NCBI GenBank assembly: GCA_019694165.1
Contig: JAIBCL010000015.1
Coordinates: 62,001-126,000, forward strand
Reading direction: 5' to 3'
DNA length: 64,000 nt
DNA from: Verrucomicrobiaceae bacterium
Lineage (GTDB): Bacteria > Verrucomicrobiota > Verrucomicrobiia > Verrucomicrobiales > Verrucomicrobiaceae
The notes beneath the pieces are model-generated. The model had not been told where the DNA came from. It made no database searches and saw nothing but the letters and a program-made list of their open reading frames with translations. Positions 1-7,791 of the stretch are shown one piece after another (the stretch's first letter is position 1; every line of letters begins with the position of its first letter). The translations under genes and the position numbers were made by a program.

Positions 1-18
1 CATTCGCTGGAAGATTGC

Positions 19-525
19 ATGAGTGAGGAAACACCAGCCACGCTCGATGTGCCGGAGGTTGAACCGTTCGAGTTCGAGCTTCCCACTGGCTACCGCGTGC
101 GCGTCGCCGCGATGGTTGTGAAGCAGACGCCAATGATGGAGGACTATCTGCGCGGTGCCGGCGTGTTGGAAATTTGTGTCGTGCGCGTGTATTGCAACCA
201 GGATCATCACCTCAACCGCATGGTGCTCATGCACGAGTTCCACGCATCCTCGGAGTTCGAACCGCACGTCCTGCCGCGTGTCTGGGAGTGGCTGGCGGGG
301 TTTGTAGCTCAACGGCTTCATCTGGAATTTGAATCGCTGGATGACTTTATTGAAGCACTGGAGAACGAACTCTCCCGTGGCACGTTCGAGGAGGAGGAAG
401 CTGTGGAGCACATTGAGCACATTCCGGAGATCTGCGAGCCGGAAGCGTTTGACCACGAGGACGACTCCATCCACAACGACCAGAACGAACCATCTGGCCC
501 CGACACACTCGGGAGCCGCACCTGA
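19..525 (+). CDS. Hypothetical protein upstream of type III RM
   Basis: I do not recognise this 168-residue protein. It is acidic, above all in its last 60 residues, which are rich in Glu, Asp and His, and it has no signal peptide, membrane segment or catalytic motif I can name. Its stop lies 3 nt before the start of the methyltransferase gene, so the two are probably co-transcribed and it may be an accessory partner of the type III restriction-modification system. The frame is open close to the window edge, so a start further upstream cannot be excluded. The reading frame is convincing from its length and tight spacing; the function is unknown. Confidence 0.7.
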   Translation: MSEETPATLDVPEVEPFEFELPTGYRVRVAAMVVKQTPMMEDYLRGAGVLEICVVRVYCNQDHHLNRMVLMHEFHASSEFEPHVLPRVWEWLAGFVAQRLHLEFESLDDFIEALENELSRGTFEEEEAVEHIEHIPEICEPEAFDHEDDSIHNDQNEPSGPDTLGSRT

Positions 526-528
526 ATC

Positions 529-2388
529 ATGCCTGCGCCGAAGCAAAAACTCGAACTCAATTGGATCGGCAAGGAAGTCCGCCCGAAATTGGAGCCGCGG
601 ATCCTGCTATGCGATCCGGAGAAAAGCTACCACTCACCGCACCGCGTCTCGGCGAATGACATCTTCGACAACACTCTGATCCACGGAGACAATCTGCTTG
701 CTCTCAAAGCCTTAGAACAGGAATTCACGGGCAAGGTCAAGTGCATCTACATAGACCCGCCCTTCAACACAGGACAGGCATTGGAGCACTACGACGATGG
801 CGTCGAGCATTCGATATGGCTCTCCTTGATGCGAGACCGATTGGAAATTCTTCATCGCCTGCTTTCAAATGACGGTTCAATTTTCGTCCACATAGATGAC
901 AACGAACTGGGTTACTTGCTGGTCCTGATGGACCAAATTTTCCAGCGTGCCAATCGCATGTCCGTAATCGCCTTCAAGCAGGGGGCTCCAACAGGACACA
1001 AGGCCATCAATCCTGGATGTGTGACGACAACGAATTTCATTTTGCTTTACGCCAAGCAAAAGGCAGCGTGGAAGCCGAAGCGTCTATTCACCGGTCGCGA
1101 ACGAGATAATCGCTACAATCAATTCTTGCTGAACCCCGACGAGCCGTTTCCGAAATGGCAGTTTGTGACGCTTACACGTGGCTTCGCTCAGCACCTCGGC
1201 GTAACAGAAAAGGAGGCGCGCGCCCGCGCGAAGGCAAGCCCGGCTATCCTTGATGAGTTTGTAATTCAGCACGCGAACCATGTCGTTCGTTTGGCTCAAC
1301 CGGATTACGACGCTGTGAGTGAAGCGGCGCGTAAAATGATCGACGAATCTTCCGCCCAAGCTGATCACATCTTCAAATTGGATCGAGAGAAACACTCCGA
1401 TATGTATTTCGTCGGTGGTGAACGCATTTTATTTTATCGCGACAAGCTAAAGAACATCGATGGGGAACTTGTCGCAGGCGAGCCGCTTACAACTCTCTGG
1501 GATGATCTACTTTCAAATAACCTTCACAATGAAGGCGGGGTCGAGTTCCCGAAAGGCAAAAAGCCTGAAGCTCTCATCAAACGCGTTCTAGACCTCACCA
1601 CAGAAGAAGGCGACCTAGTTTTGGACTCGTTCGGCGGATCAGGCACTACAGGAGCAGTTGCTCATAAGATGAAGCGGCGCTGGATAATGGTCGAGCTGCG
1701 CGAGCACTGCAAAACCCATGTGCTTCCAAGGATGCGAAGGGTGATTGATGGAACTGACCTGAGCGGAATCACAAAGGCTGTTAGCTGGAAGGGCGGCGGC
1801 GGTTTTCGCTACTACCGGCTCGCGCCGTCGCTCGTGGAGATGGACCGCTGGGGCAATGCAGTCATCAACAAAGCCTTCAATCCTTCCATGCTCGCGGAAG
1901 CCGTGTGCAAACTGGAGGGCTTCACCTACGCCCCAAGCGAGACCGTCTGGTGGCAGCACGGACATTCCAGTGAACGCGATTTCATCTGGGTCACCACGCA
2001 GAACCTGAGCCGCGAGCAGCTTCAGCAGCTCAGTGACGAGGTGGGTGCGCATCGCTCCCTTCTCGTGTGCTGCTCCGCTTTCCGCGCCCGCGCAGACATG
2101 TTTCCAAACCTGACGCTAAAGAAAATCCCCAAGGCTGTCCTGCACCGCTGCGAATGGGGTCATGACGACTATAGCCTCAAAGTGGAGAACCTGCCCGCAG
2201 CCCCGCCCAAGCCGGGAGAGTTGTTTTCCGATGCCGACCTTGCTTCGCCATCAACCGCTACTGCTGCTCCCAAAGCCGTGCCGACCGCGCGCCGTACCGC
2301 TACAACCCCTCAGGCGAAAACGGCGGGCAACCGCATGGCGCAGAAAAGAAAGACCGAGACGAAGAAGACAGCAACGAAGCGCCGCTAA
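529..2388 (+). CDS. mod: Type III restriction-modification DNA methyltransferase (Mod)
   Basis: This is the modification subunit of a type III RM system. It should transfer a methyl group from SAM to adenine in the recognition site and also direct the Res subunit to that site. The motif order is that of the beta class of amino-methyltransferases: the catalytic motif YIDPPFNTG lies near residue 80 and the SAM-binding motif DSFGGSGTTGAV near residue 365. The roughly 280 residues between them hold the presumed target-recognition domain, which is visibly more AT-rich than the flanks. The last 60 residues are a low-complexity Ala/Thr/Lys tail that is probably disordered. At 619 residues the length is normal. 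The gene sits 14 nt upstream of res. The identification is secure; the target sequence cannot be read from here. Confidence 0.93.
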   Translation: MPAPKQKLELNWIGKEVRPKLEPRILLCDPEKSYHSPHRVSANDIFDNTLIHGDNLLALKALEQEFTGKVKCIYIDPPFNTGQALEHYDDGVEHSIWLSLMRDRLEILHRLLSNDGSIFVHIDDNELGYLLVLMDQIFQRANRMSVIAFKQGAPTGHKAINPGCVTTTNFILLYAKQKAAWKPKRLFTGRERDNRYNQFLLNPDEPFPKWQFVTLTRGFAQHLGVTEKEARARAKASPAILDEFVIQHANHVVRLAQPDYDAVSEAARKMIDESSAQADHIFKLDREKHSDMYFVGGERILFYRDKLKNIDGELVAGEPLTTLWDDLLSNNLHNEGGVEFPKGKKPEALIKRVLDLTTEEGDLVLDSFGGSGTTGAVAHKMKRRWIMVELREHCKTHVLPRMRRVIDGTDLSGITKAVSWKGGGGFRYYRLAPSLVEMDRWGNAVINKAFNPSMLAEAVCKLEGFTYAPSETVWWQHGHSSERDFIWVTTQNLSREQLQQLSDEVGAHRSLLVCCSAFRARADMFPNLTLKKIPKAVLHRCEWGHDDYSLKVENLPAAPPKPGELFSDADLASPSTATAAPKAVPTARRTATTPQAKTAGNRMAQKRKTETKKTATKRR

Positions 2389-2402
2389 TTCTGAAAAACG
2401 CC

Positions 2403-5057
2403 ATGCACCGCCAAGTCAACTCGATCTCCGGCCGTCTCAGCCTGCGCCCGCCGCAACGCGAGTCGCTCGAAATCCTCGATCGGCTCACAGAAATCACACC
2501 ACCCCGCAAAGCCGCAGACATCGCCGCTGCACTTTCCATCATCCAGGCCGAGTATCCGAAGGTGACGGACTTTGAACGTGACTTTCCCTCACTATGCTTC
2601 TCACTCGCCACCGGAGTGGGCAAAACTCGACTCATGGGTGCCTTCATTTCCTACCTCCACCTGGCACATGGACTGAACAACTTTTTCGTGCTCGCGCCGA
2701 ACCTGACGATTTACAACAAGCTGATCGCTGACTTCACGCCGAACACTCAAAAGTATGTCTTCAAAGGCATCGCCGAGTTCGCCACCGAACAACCCGAGAT
2801 CATCACGGGTGACAATTACGACCAGCGAGTGGGCGGGTTCGAGGCGTGGATGCGCGTAAAGATCAACATCTTCAACATTTCCAAGATCAACAGTGAAGTG
2901 CGCGGAGGCAAGGCTCCACGTATCAAACGCCTTTCCGAATACATCGGGCAGAGTTACTTCGATTATCTCGCGGGCCTCGAAGATCTCGTGCTGCTCATGG
3001 ACGAATCGCACCGCTACCGCGCGAGTGCCGGCATCCGTGCGATCAACGAGCTGAAGCCCATCTTGGGTCTGGAATTGACCGCCACGCCCTTTGTGGAGGT
3101 TGCCGGTGGAGCGGTGCCGTTCAAGAACGTCGTGTATGACTATCCGTTGGCCCGTGCGATGGCGGATGGCTTTGTGAAGGAGCCGGCGGTGGTCACGCAG
3201 AAGAATTTCGATCCCACTCAGTTCAGCACCGAGCAACTGGAAAAGATCAAGCTGGAAGACGGCATCCGCCTGCACGAAGCGACAAAGGTGGAACTGGAAA
3301 CCTATGCGCGGCAGGCAGGGCGGCACGTCGTAAAACCATTCGTGCTGGTGATCGCCCGCGACACTGCTCATGCGAGGTCGCTCCTGGTGTTGCTGGAGAG
3401 CGAGGCGTTTTTTGAGGGTCGCTACCGAGGCCGCGTCATTCAGGTTGATTCAAGCACGACTCAATCTGGCGAGGAAAAGGAGGAGATCGTTGAGCGGCTC
3501 ATCAAGGTGGAGAGTCCCGACGAGCCGACAGAGATTGTCATCCATGTGAACATGCTGAAAGAAGGATGGGACGTGAACAACCTCTACACGATCATCCCTT
3601 TGCGCGCCGCAAATGCACGGGTGCTCATTGAGCAGAGCATCGGACGTGGCTTGCGCCTGCCTTACGGCGCACGCACTGGTGTTGCGGCGGTTGACCGGCT
3701 GAACATCGTGGCGCACGACAAGTTCCAGGAAATTGTAGATGAAGCAAACCGCGGCACATCTCCAATCCGGCTGCAGCAGCTCATCCTTGATCCAGTGAAG
3801 GACCTGGCGAAGACCCGCACCGTTATATCCGAACCGTTGCTGACACAGAAGATCACTGTCACGGAGGTTGACGGCTCTACCACGCCTCCATTTTTCCAGA
3901 ACGAAGAAGAACGAAAGATTGCACAAATCACCGTCGAGGTCATAAAACGACATGAGGCGCTGCCTGCCGCAACGTATCTGGAACGGAAGGAAGTTCAGTC
4001 AGTCATCCTGAGAGAAGTAGCCGAACTTTACCATGCTCCGGTGCAGCAGGAGTTCGAGGCCATTGTGCAGCCTCCGGATCTTCCAGCGGTTGTGGCAAAG
4101 ACATCAGCGCTATTCGTGCAGCAGACCATATCAATTCCACGCATTGTGGTAGTGCCAAAAGGTGAAGTGACCACTGGATTCAATGCTTTCAAGCTCGATT
4201 GCTCCTCCGTACGCCTCCAGCCAGTGGAGCATGATCTGCTCATCAAAATGCTGCAAACCGGTAAGCTCGATGTCCTCAAAAGCGACGGCAGCACCACTCC
4301 CGAGGCGCGACCCGAAGATTACCTCGTGCGGTCACTCATGGATTACGATGATGTGTCATACGACGACCACGCCGAATTGCTTTACGACCTTGCAGGCCAA
4401 ATGACCGCCCACATCCGCAGCTACCTTTCGGACGAGGAGGCGGTGAACGTGATTCGTTATCATCAGCAGGATCTCGCACGTAACATCCATGTCCAGATGC
4501 AGGCGCACCACTGGGAGAGGGCTGCCGCGTATGAGGCCAAAGTCAGCAAGGGCTTCGTTCCTCTCAAGCCCAACGCCTACACAGCCGAAGGCGCGGTGAG
4601 GAACTTTCGTCTAACCGTGGATGATCCGGCAAGCATTCGTCGCTACGTCTTCGGTGAATTCACTAAATGCCTCTATCCAGTGCAGAAATTCGACAGTGAC
4701 ACAGAACGCCGGTTCTCTGTCATATTAGAGGACGACGGACAGGTGACCAAATGGTTCAAGCCGGTGTCCGGCCAATTTCAGATATATTACTCGAAATCAG
4801 ATGCCTATGAGCCGGATTTTGTAATCGAAACTAAAACCACGCACTTCCTCTGCGAGCCAAAGCGCGCGGATCAAATCGGCACCGATGAAGTAAACGCCAA
4901 GAAGGATGCCGCGGTGGAGTGGTGCAGCCAAGCCACTGCCCACGCAAAGCTACATGGCACAAAACCCTGGCACTACCTGCTAATCCCGCACGACGCCATC
5001 AAGGATAACATGACTCTTGCGGGACTGGCCTCTCAGTATTGCCAAGCATCGAACTGA
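2403..5057 (+). CDS. res: Type III restriction endonuclease, helicase subunit (Res)
   Basis: This is the restriction and translocation subunit that partners the Mod protein encoded just upstream. Superfamily 2 helicase motifs appear in order: Walker A ATGVGKTR near residue 70, the DEAD-like box MDESHRY near residue 200, ELTATPF near residue 220, and the C-terminal RecA-like motifs around GWDVNNLY and QSIGRGLRLP between residues 380 and 420. A PD-(D/E)xK-like nuclease segment with PDFVIETKT and CEPKR lies near residue 805, as expected for Res. The length of 884 residues is slightly short but no motif is missing, so the enzyme should be active. ATP-dependent movement along DNA and cleavage at a distance from the site are inferred from the family. 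Confidence 0.93.
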   Translation: MHRQVNSISGRLSLRPPQRESLEILDRLTEITPPRKAADIAAALSIIQAEYPKVTDFERDFPSLCFSLATGVGKTRLMGAFISYLHLAHGLNNFFVLAPNLTIYNKLIADFTPNTQKYVFKGIAEFATEQPEIITGDNYDQRVGGFEAWMRVKINIFNISKINSEVRGGKAPRIKRLSEYIGQSYFDYLAGLEDLVLLMDESHRYRASAGIRAINELKPILGLELTATPFVEVAGGAVPFKNVVYDYPLARAMADGFVKEPAVVTQKNFDPTQFSTEQLEKIKLEDGIRLHEATKVELETYARQAGRHVVKPFVLVIARDTAHARSLLVLLESEAFFEGRYRGRVIQVDSSTTQSGEEKEEIVERLIKVESPDEPTEIVIHVNMLKEGWDVNNLYTIIPLRAANARVLIEQSIGRGLRLPYGARTGVAAVDRLNIVAHDKFQEIVDEANRGTSPIRLQQLILDPVKDLAKTRTVISEPLLTQKITVTEVDGSTTPPFFQNEEERKIAQITVEVIKRHEALPAATYLERKEVQSVILREVAELYHAPVQQEFEAIVQPPDLPAVVAKTSALFVQQTISIPRIVVVPKGEVTTGFNAFKLDCSSVRLQPVEHDLLIKMLQTGKLDVLKSDGSTTPEARPEDYLVRSLMDYDDVSYDDHAELLYDLAGQMTAHIRSYLSDEEAVNVIRYHQQDLARNIHVQMQAHHWERAAAYEAKVSKGFVPLKPNAYTAEGAVRNFRLTVDDPASIRRYVFGEFTKCLYPVQKFDSDTERRFSVILEDDGQVTKWFKPVSGQFQIYYSKSDAYEPDFVIETKTTHFLCEPKRADQIGTDEVNAKKDAAVEWCSQATAHAKLHGTKPWHYLLIPHDAIKDNMTLAGLASQYCQASN

Positions 5058-5226
5058 CGACATGCCGTACTGCCCATAGCATCCGGGCGGTGTTGTGATA
5101 ACGCTCATGTCGCATCGCGCGAAGCTAGTTTGATTTGACGCCCACCTTCGTTCTGGTGATCACTTCACGCTCACGCAGCCCCTCCAGCCTCTCATCGCCG
5201 AAGCCACCCGCTACGCCCGCTTCACC

Positions 5227-5715
5227 ATGAAGACGAGCGGCTTTCTGGCTCCGATAATGAGGGCATCCACGGATCAAGGACTGATTCTCTTCAGCCCGGA
5301 CCGATTGAGCGACACGGGTGCGAAGGATGATTTTGCCAACAAGGTCCGGCTGATCACTGCGTCGTATGGTGTTTCTGCCGTCGTGCTCATCCTGGAATCC
5401 TGGATCACGAAGGCGAAGGCAGGTGAGAAGCTGGACACGGAGACGCCGCCCTCGGAATCGCATGATCGGGAGGAAGTAGTGGTGCTGATCGGTCAGGCTC
5501 CGCAGGGCAACATCACTCACCTCCTGCCCATTCATCGTCTTGGTAACGGCAAATTCTGGAATCTGGGTGATGCTCAAGAGATGGCTGCTGACAGTTTTGA
5601 GGGCCGGTTTGCCGGCTTGCTGCCTCCGAAGCCGGTGGACGAAAAGACGCGACAGATGGGACGAGTGCTGCTTGAGGCGATGGGCGTGAAGATTGGGAAA
5701 TCTGAGGGGAAATGA
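5227..5715 (+). CDS. Hypothetical protein, probably missing its original N-terminus
   Basis: The 162 residues have no motif I can assign a reaction to. They look like a soluble domain with a conserved-looking DDFAN segment and an ESWITKAKAGE segment. The frame stays open upstream of this ATG back to about 5134 and reads like protein (it includes PLIAEATRYARFT), yet there is no ATG, GTG or TTG there and a stop closes the frame at 5131. The simplest reading is that the natural start was lost when neighbouring DNA was rearranged and that ATG 5227 is at best a secondary start. The frame overlaps the SRAP gene region only slightly, which suggests an old operon with it. The function is unknown. Confidence 0.6.
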   Translation: MKTSGFLAPIMRASTDQGLILFSPDRLSDTGAKDDFANKVRLITASYGVSAVVLILESWITKAKAGEKLDTETPPSESHDREEVVVLIGQAPQGNITHLLPIHRLGNGKFWNLGDAQEMAADSFEGRFAGLLPPKPVDEKTRQMGRVLLEAMGVKIGKSEGK

Positions 5716-5750
5716 GCGCATTGTCATGTAACTCTTTGCTGTTTGATTGT

Positions 5751-6488
5751 ATGTGTGGACGCCTGAATCAATTGGAGTTGTTTGCGTGGGCTGGCATCAA
5801 GCTTAAGCTTAACCGTCGCAAGAAGAAACAGCGCGAAGACAAACGGTCGGAACGAGGGTTTCGCTACAACATCTGCCCGACCGATTACGCCGATGTCGTG
5901 ACAATGGAAAACGGCGGCGACGACGTGGAGGTCGAGAAAATGCGTTTCGGGTTGATTCCTTCCTGGGCAAAAGGCAGCAAACCGGAGGTGTGGAAAAAGT
6001 TCATGCTGACATTCAATGCGCGGAGCGAATCCGTGTTCGACCTCTCCTCGTATCGAGGGCCGATTCGTCGTCAGCGTTGCCTCGTGCCCGTGTGCGGCTG
6101 GCATGAATGGCCCGATAGAACCACGCCATACTACATCCATCGGGTGGACAATGAGCCGCTGCTGCTGGCGGGCATTTGGGATTGTTGGGATAGCTCCGAT
6201 CCTGCCGATGAGGAAACCGGGGCGGTGGTCACGTCGATGAGCGTCATCACCACGCCACCGGGCCGCTACATGGCGAAGTTTCATGATCGAAGCCCGCTCG
6301 TGCTGGAAGGCGAGCGCGCCCTCGAATGGCTTCAGCCGGGCTTGGAGAAGGAGGACATTCAAGACTTTCTCCGCCCCTATGACAGCGACCAACTCGAAGC
6401 CTATCGGGTGTCAACGGTGGTGAACAAGGCCACGAATAAAAACGAGGAAGTGATTCAGGCGATAGAGCCTCCGGTGCCGCAGGATTGA
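5751..6488 (+). CDS. yedK: SOS response-associated peptidase family protein (SRAP/YedK/HMCES-like)
   Basis: SRAP proteins form a stable thiazolidine link between their N-terminal Cys2 and abasic sites in single-stranded DNA, shielding replication forks. I chose ATG 5751 rather than the in-frame ATG at 5712 because it yields the required Met-Cys N-terminus (MCGRLNQ); Cys2 must be exposed after Met removal. Other family marks are visible: NARSES near residue 90, GWHEW with the active-site Glu near residue 120, and KFHDRSPLVL with the active-site His near residue 180. The length of 245 residues is normal. It lies in a block with UmuD-like and translesion polymerase genes, which fits a DNA-damage role, but I see no LexA box directly before it. 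Confidence 0.9.
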   Translation: MCGRLNQLELFAWAGIKLKLNRRKKKQREDKRSERGFRYNICPTDYADVVTMENGGDDVEVEKMRFGLIPSWAKGSKPEVWKKFMLTFNARSESVFDLSSYRGPIRRQRCLVPVCGWHEWPDRTTPYYIHRVDNEPLLLAGIWDCWDSSDPADEETGAVVTSMSVITTPPGRYMAKFHDRSPLVLEGERALEWLQPGLEKEDIQDFLRPYDSDQLEAYRVSTVVNKATNKNEEVIQAIEPPVPQD

Positions 6489-6520
6489 CTCGCAGCAATC
6501 CAGCCCCATTCAAATCACCT

Positions 6521-7222
6521 CTACGCAAGAAGCTCCGCGACCCATGCGGGAACCTGCTCTGTGGCCGGTCCCGTCAGGTGGCGGTCAAAGTGCCCGGAGG
6601 CTTCCGTCACGGCGTTGTTAATCTCGATGGTTTCCGCCCCGGCTAGTTTTGCCTGACGCACAAATCCGGCAGCCGGATAGACCACACCGGAGGTTCCAAT
6701 GGCGACAAATAGATCAGCTCGTTGGAGTGTCCGCTCGATCCGGTCCATTTCAAAGGGCGCTTCGCCAAACCAGACGATAAGCGGACGGAGAAAGCCAGCC
6801 TGTTCGCAGGACGGACAGGGAGTGTCGATGCTCACATCACCGCCGCACCGCACGACCTTCCAACAGTTTTCACATCGCACCTTCCTCAATTCGCCGTGCA
6901 TGTGTATCACGGATGGAGTCTCCGCCTGTTCGTGCAGGTCGTCCACGTTCTGGGTCACAAGCACCACCTCACCGGGGTAGGACTGCTGCAACCGAGCAAT
7001 CGCATAATGGGCATCGTTGGGTTCTGCCTTCCGAAGCGCGGCACGCCGCTGGTTGTAGAACTCATGCACCAACCAGGGCGTTCGTGCGAAGGCTTCCGGC
7101 GTGGCAACTTCCTCAATACGATGGCCTTCCCAAAGACCATTTACATCGCGGAACGTAGGCAAACCCGATTCTGCGGATATTCCGGCACCCGTGAGAATGA
7201 CGATGGTCGATGGCTTGCTCAT
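6521..7222 (-). CDS. cobB: NAD-dependent protein deacylase, Sir2 family (CobB-like)
   Basis: Sirtuins remove acyl groups from lysine using NAD. Visible motifs are the NAD-binding GAGISAESGLPTFRD at the N-terminus, TQNVDDLHE and the catalytic HMHGEL in the middle, four zinc cysteines in two CxxC pairs (CENC and CPSC), and the GTSGVVYPAA segment of the Rossmann fold. An FYNQRR segment carries the Tyr-x-x-Arg pair that in SIRT5 and CobB allows succinyl-lysine as substrate. I prefer the start at 7222 (MSKPSTIVIL) over one 15 codons upstream because it puts the NAD motif at the usual distance. The gene is divergent from the UmuD-like gene and shares its upstream region, including the LexA box, so damage control of this gene is possible but unproven. 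Confidence 0.92.
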   Translation of the reverse strand: MSKPSTIVILTGAGISAESGLPTFRDVNGLWEGHRIEEVATPEAFARTPWLVHEFYNQRRAALRKAEPNDAHYAIARLQQSYPGEVVLVTQNVDDLHEQAETPSVIHMHGELRKVRCENCWKVVRCGGDVSIDTPCPSCEQAGFLRPLIVWFGEAPFEMDRIERTLQRADLFVAIGTSGVVYPAAGFVRQAKLAGAETIEINNAVTEASGHFDRHLTGPATEQVPAWVAELLA

Positions 7223-7305
7223 AGCGGTGTTCCGGCCAAGCATTTGGTGACGTGTGACCTCGCGCAACCTGATTGCTGACGCTTTCGATCAGATGCGCTT
7301 GAATG

Positions 7306-7319
7306 TGTTCAATTGAACA
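7306..7319. promoter_or_regulatory. LexA operator (SOS box), Verrucomicrobia type
   Basis: TGTTCAATTGAACA is a perfect 14-bp palindrome and matches every fixed base of the Verrucomicrobia LexA-binding consensus TGTTC-N4-GAACA. It ends 13 nt before ATG 7333 of the UmuD-like gene and lies about 85 bp from the divergent Sir2 start. It should repress the UmuD-like and polymerase-fusion genes until DNA damage. The lexA gene itself is not in this window. Confidence 0.85.
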
Positions 7320-7332
7320 TTTATGGTCTTTC

Positions 7333-7785
7333 ATGCTCACCCTTCATCAAACCAAGTCTCTGCATTCGTTGTGGCGCACGCTGTCGCAGTCGTGGCAACG
7401 GTTGAACGTGCCGCTGCTCGGCAGCATCGCAGCGGGCCGCGCGGAGCCGCAGGAAGCGCGGCAGGAAGGCTGTCTGACGGTGGACGCAGAGCTGATGCGC
7501 CTGCCCAAAAACGCACGCACCTTTGCTTTGGAAGTGCGCGGGGACTCCATGACCGGCGCGGGCATCCTGGCAGGTGACATGGTCGTCATGGAGTTCCGCG
7601 AAGCGCGGCATGGAGACATTGTGGCGGCGCTGATTGACGGCGAGACGACTTTGAAACGCTACCTCGTTCATGAAGGTGTGCCCTACTTGAGGGCATCGAA
7701 CCGAAAATACCCTGACCTGATTCCCGCGCAGGAGTTGGTGATCCAAGGCGTGATGGTGGCGCTGCTGCGACTTCCCCAGAGATGA
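7333..7785 (+). CDS. umuD: UmuD-like S24 family peptidase (LexA-fold autoprotease)
   Basis: This 150-residue protein has the LexA/UmuD self-cleaving Ser-Lys protease fold without a DNA-binding domain. An Ala-Gly cleavage site lies in GSIAAGRAEP near residue 34, the nucleophile Ser is in RGDSMTGAGI near residue 72, and the Lys is in TTLKRYL near residue 108. The short arm before the cleavage site is UmuD-like. I chose ATG 7333 rather than ATG 7303, because the earlier start would place the LexA box inside the gene. The stop is 6 nt before the polymerase fusion, so the two form an SOS-controlled operon. RecA-stimulated cleavage, yielding a UmuD'-like form that activates the Y-family polymerase, is inferred from the family. 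No separate umuC gene is present. Confidence 0.9.
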   Translation: MLTLHQTKSLHSLWRTLSQSWQRLNVPLLGSIAAGRAEPQEARQEGCLTVDAELMRLPKNARTFALEVRGDSMTGAGILAGDMVVMEFREARHGDIVAALIDGETTLKRYLVHEGVPYLRASNRKYPDLIPAQELVIQGVMVALLRLPQR

Positions 7786-7791
7786 TGCGCC

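Noticed and set aside
5712..5750. Upstream in-frame ATG as start of the SRAP gene
   Set aside because: It would bury the essential Cys2; only ATG 5751 exposes it.
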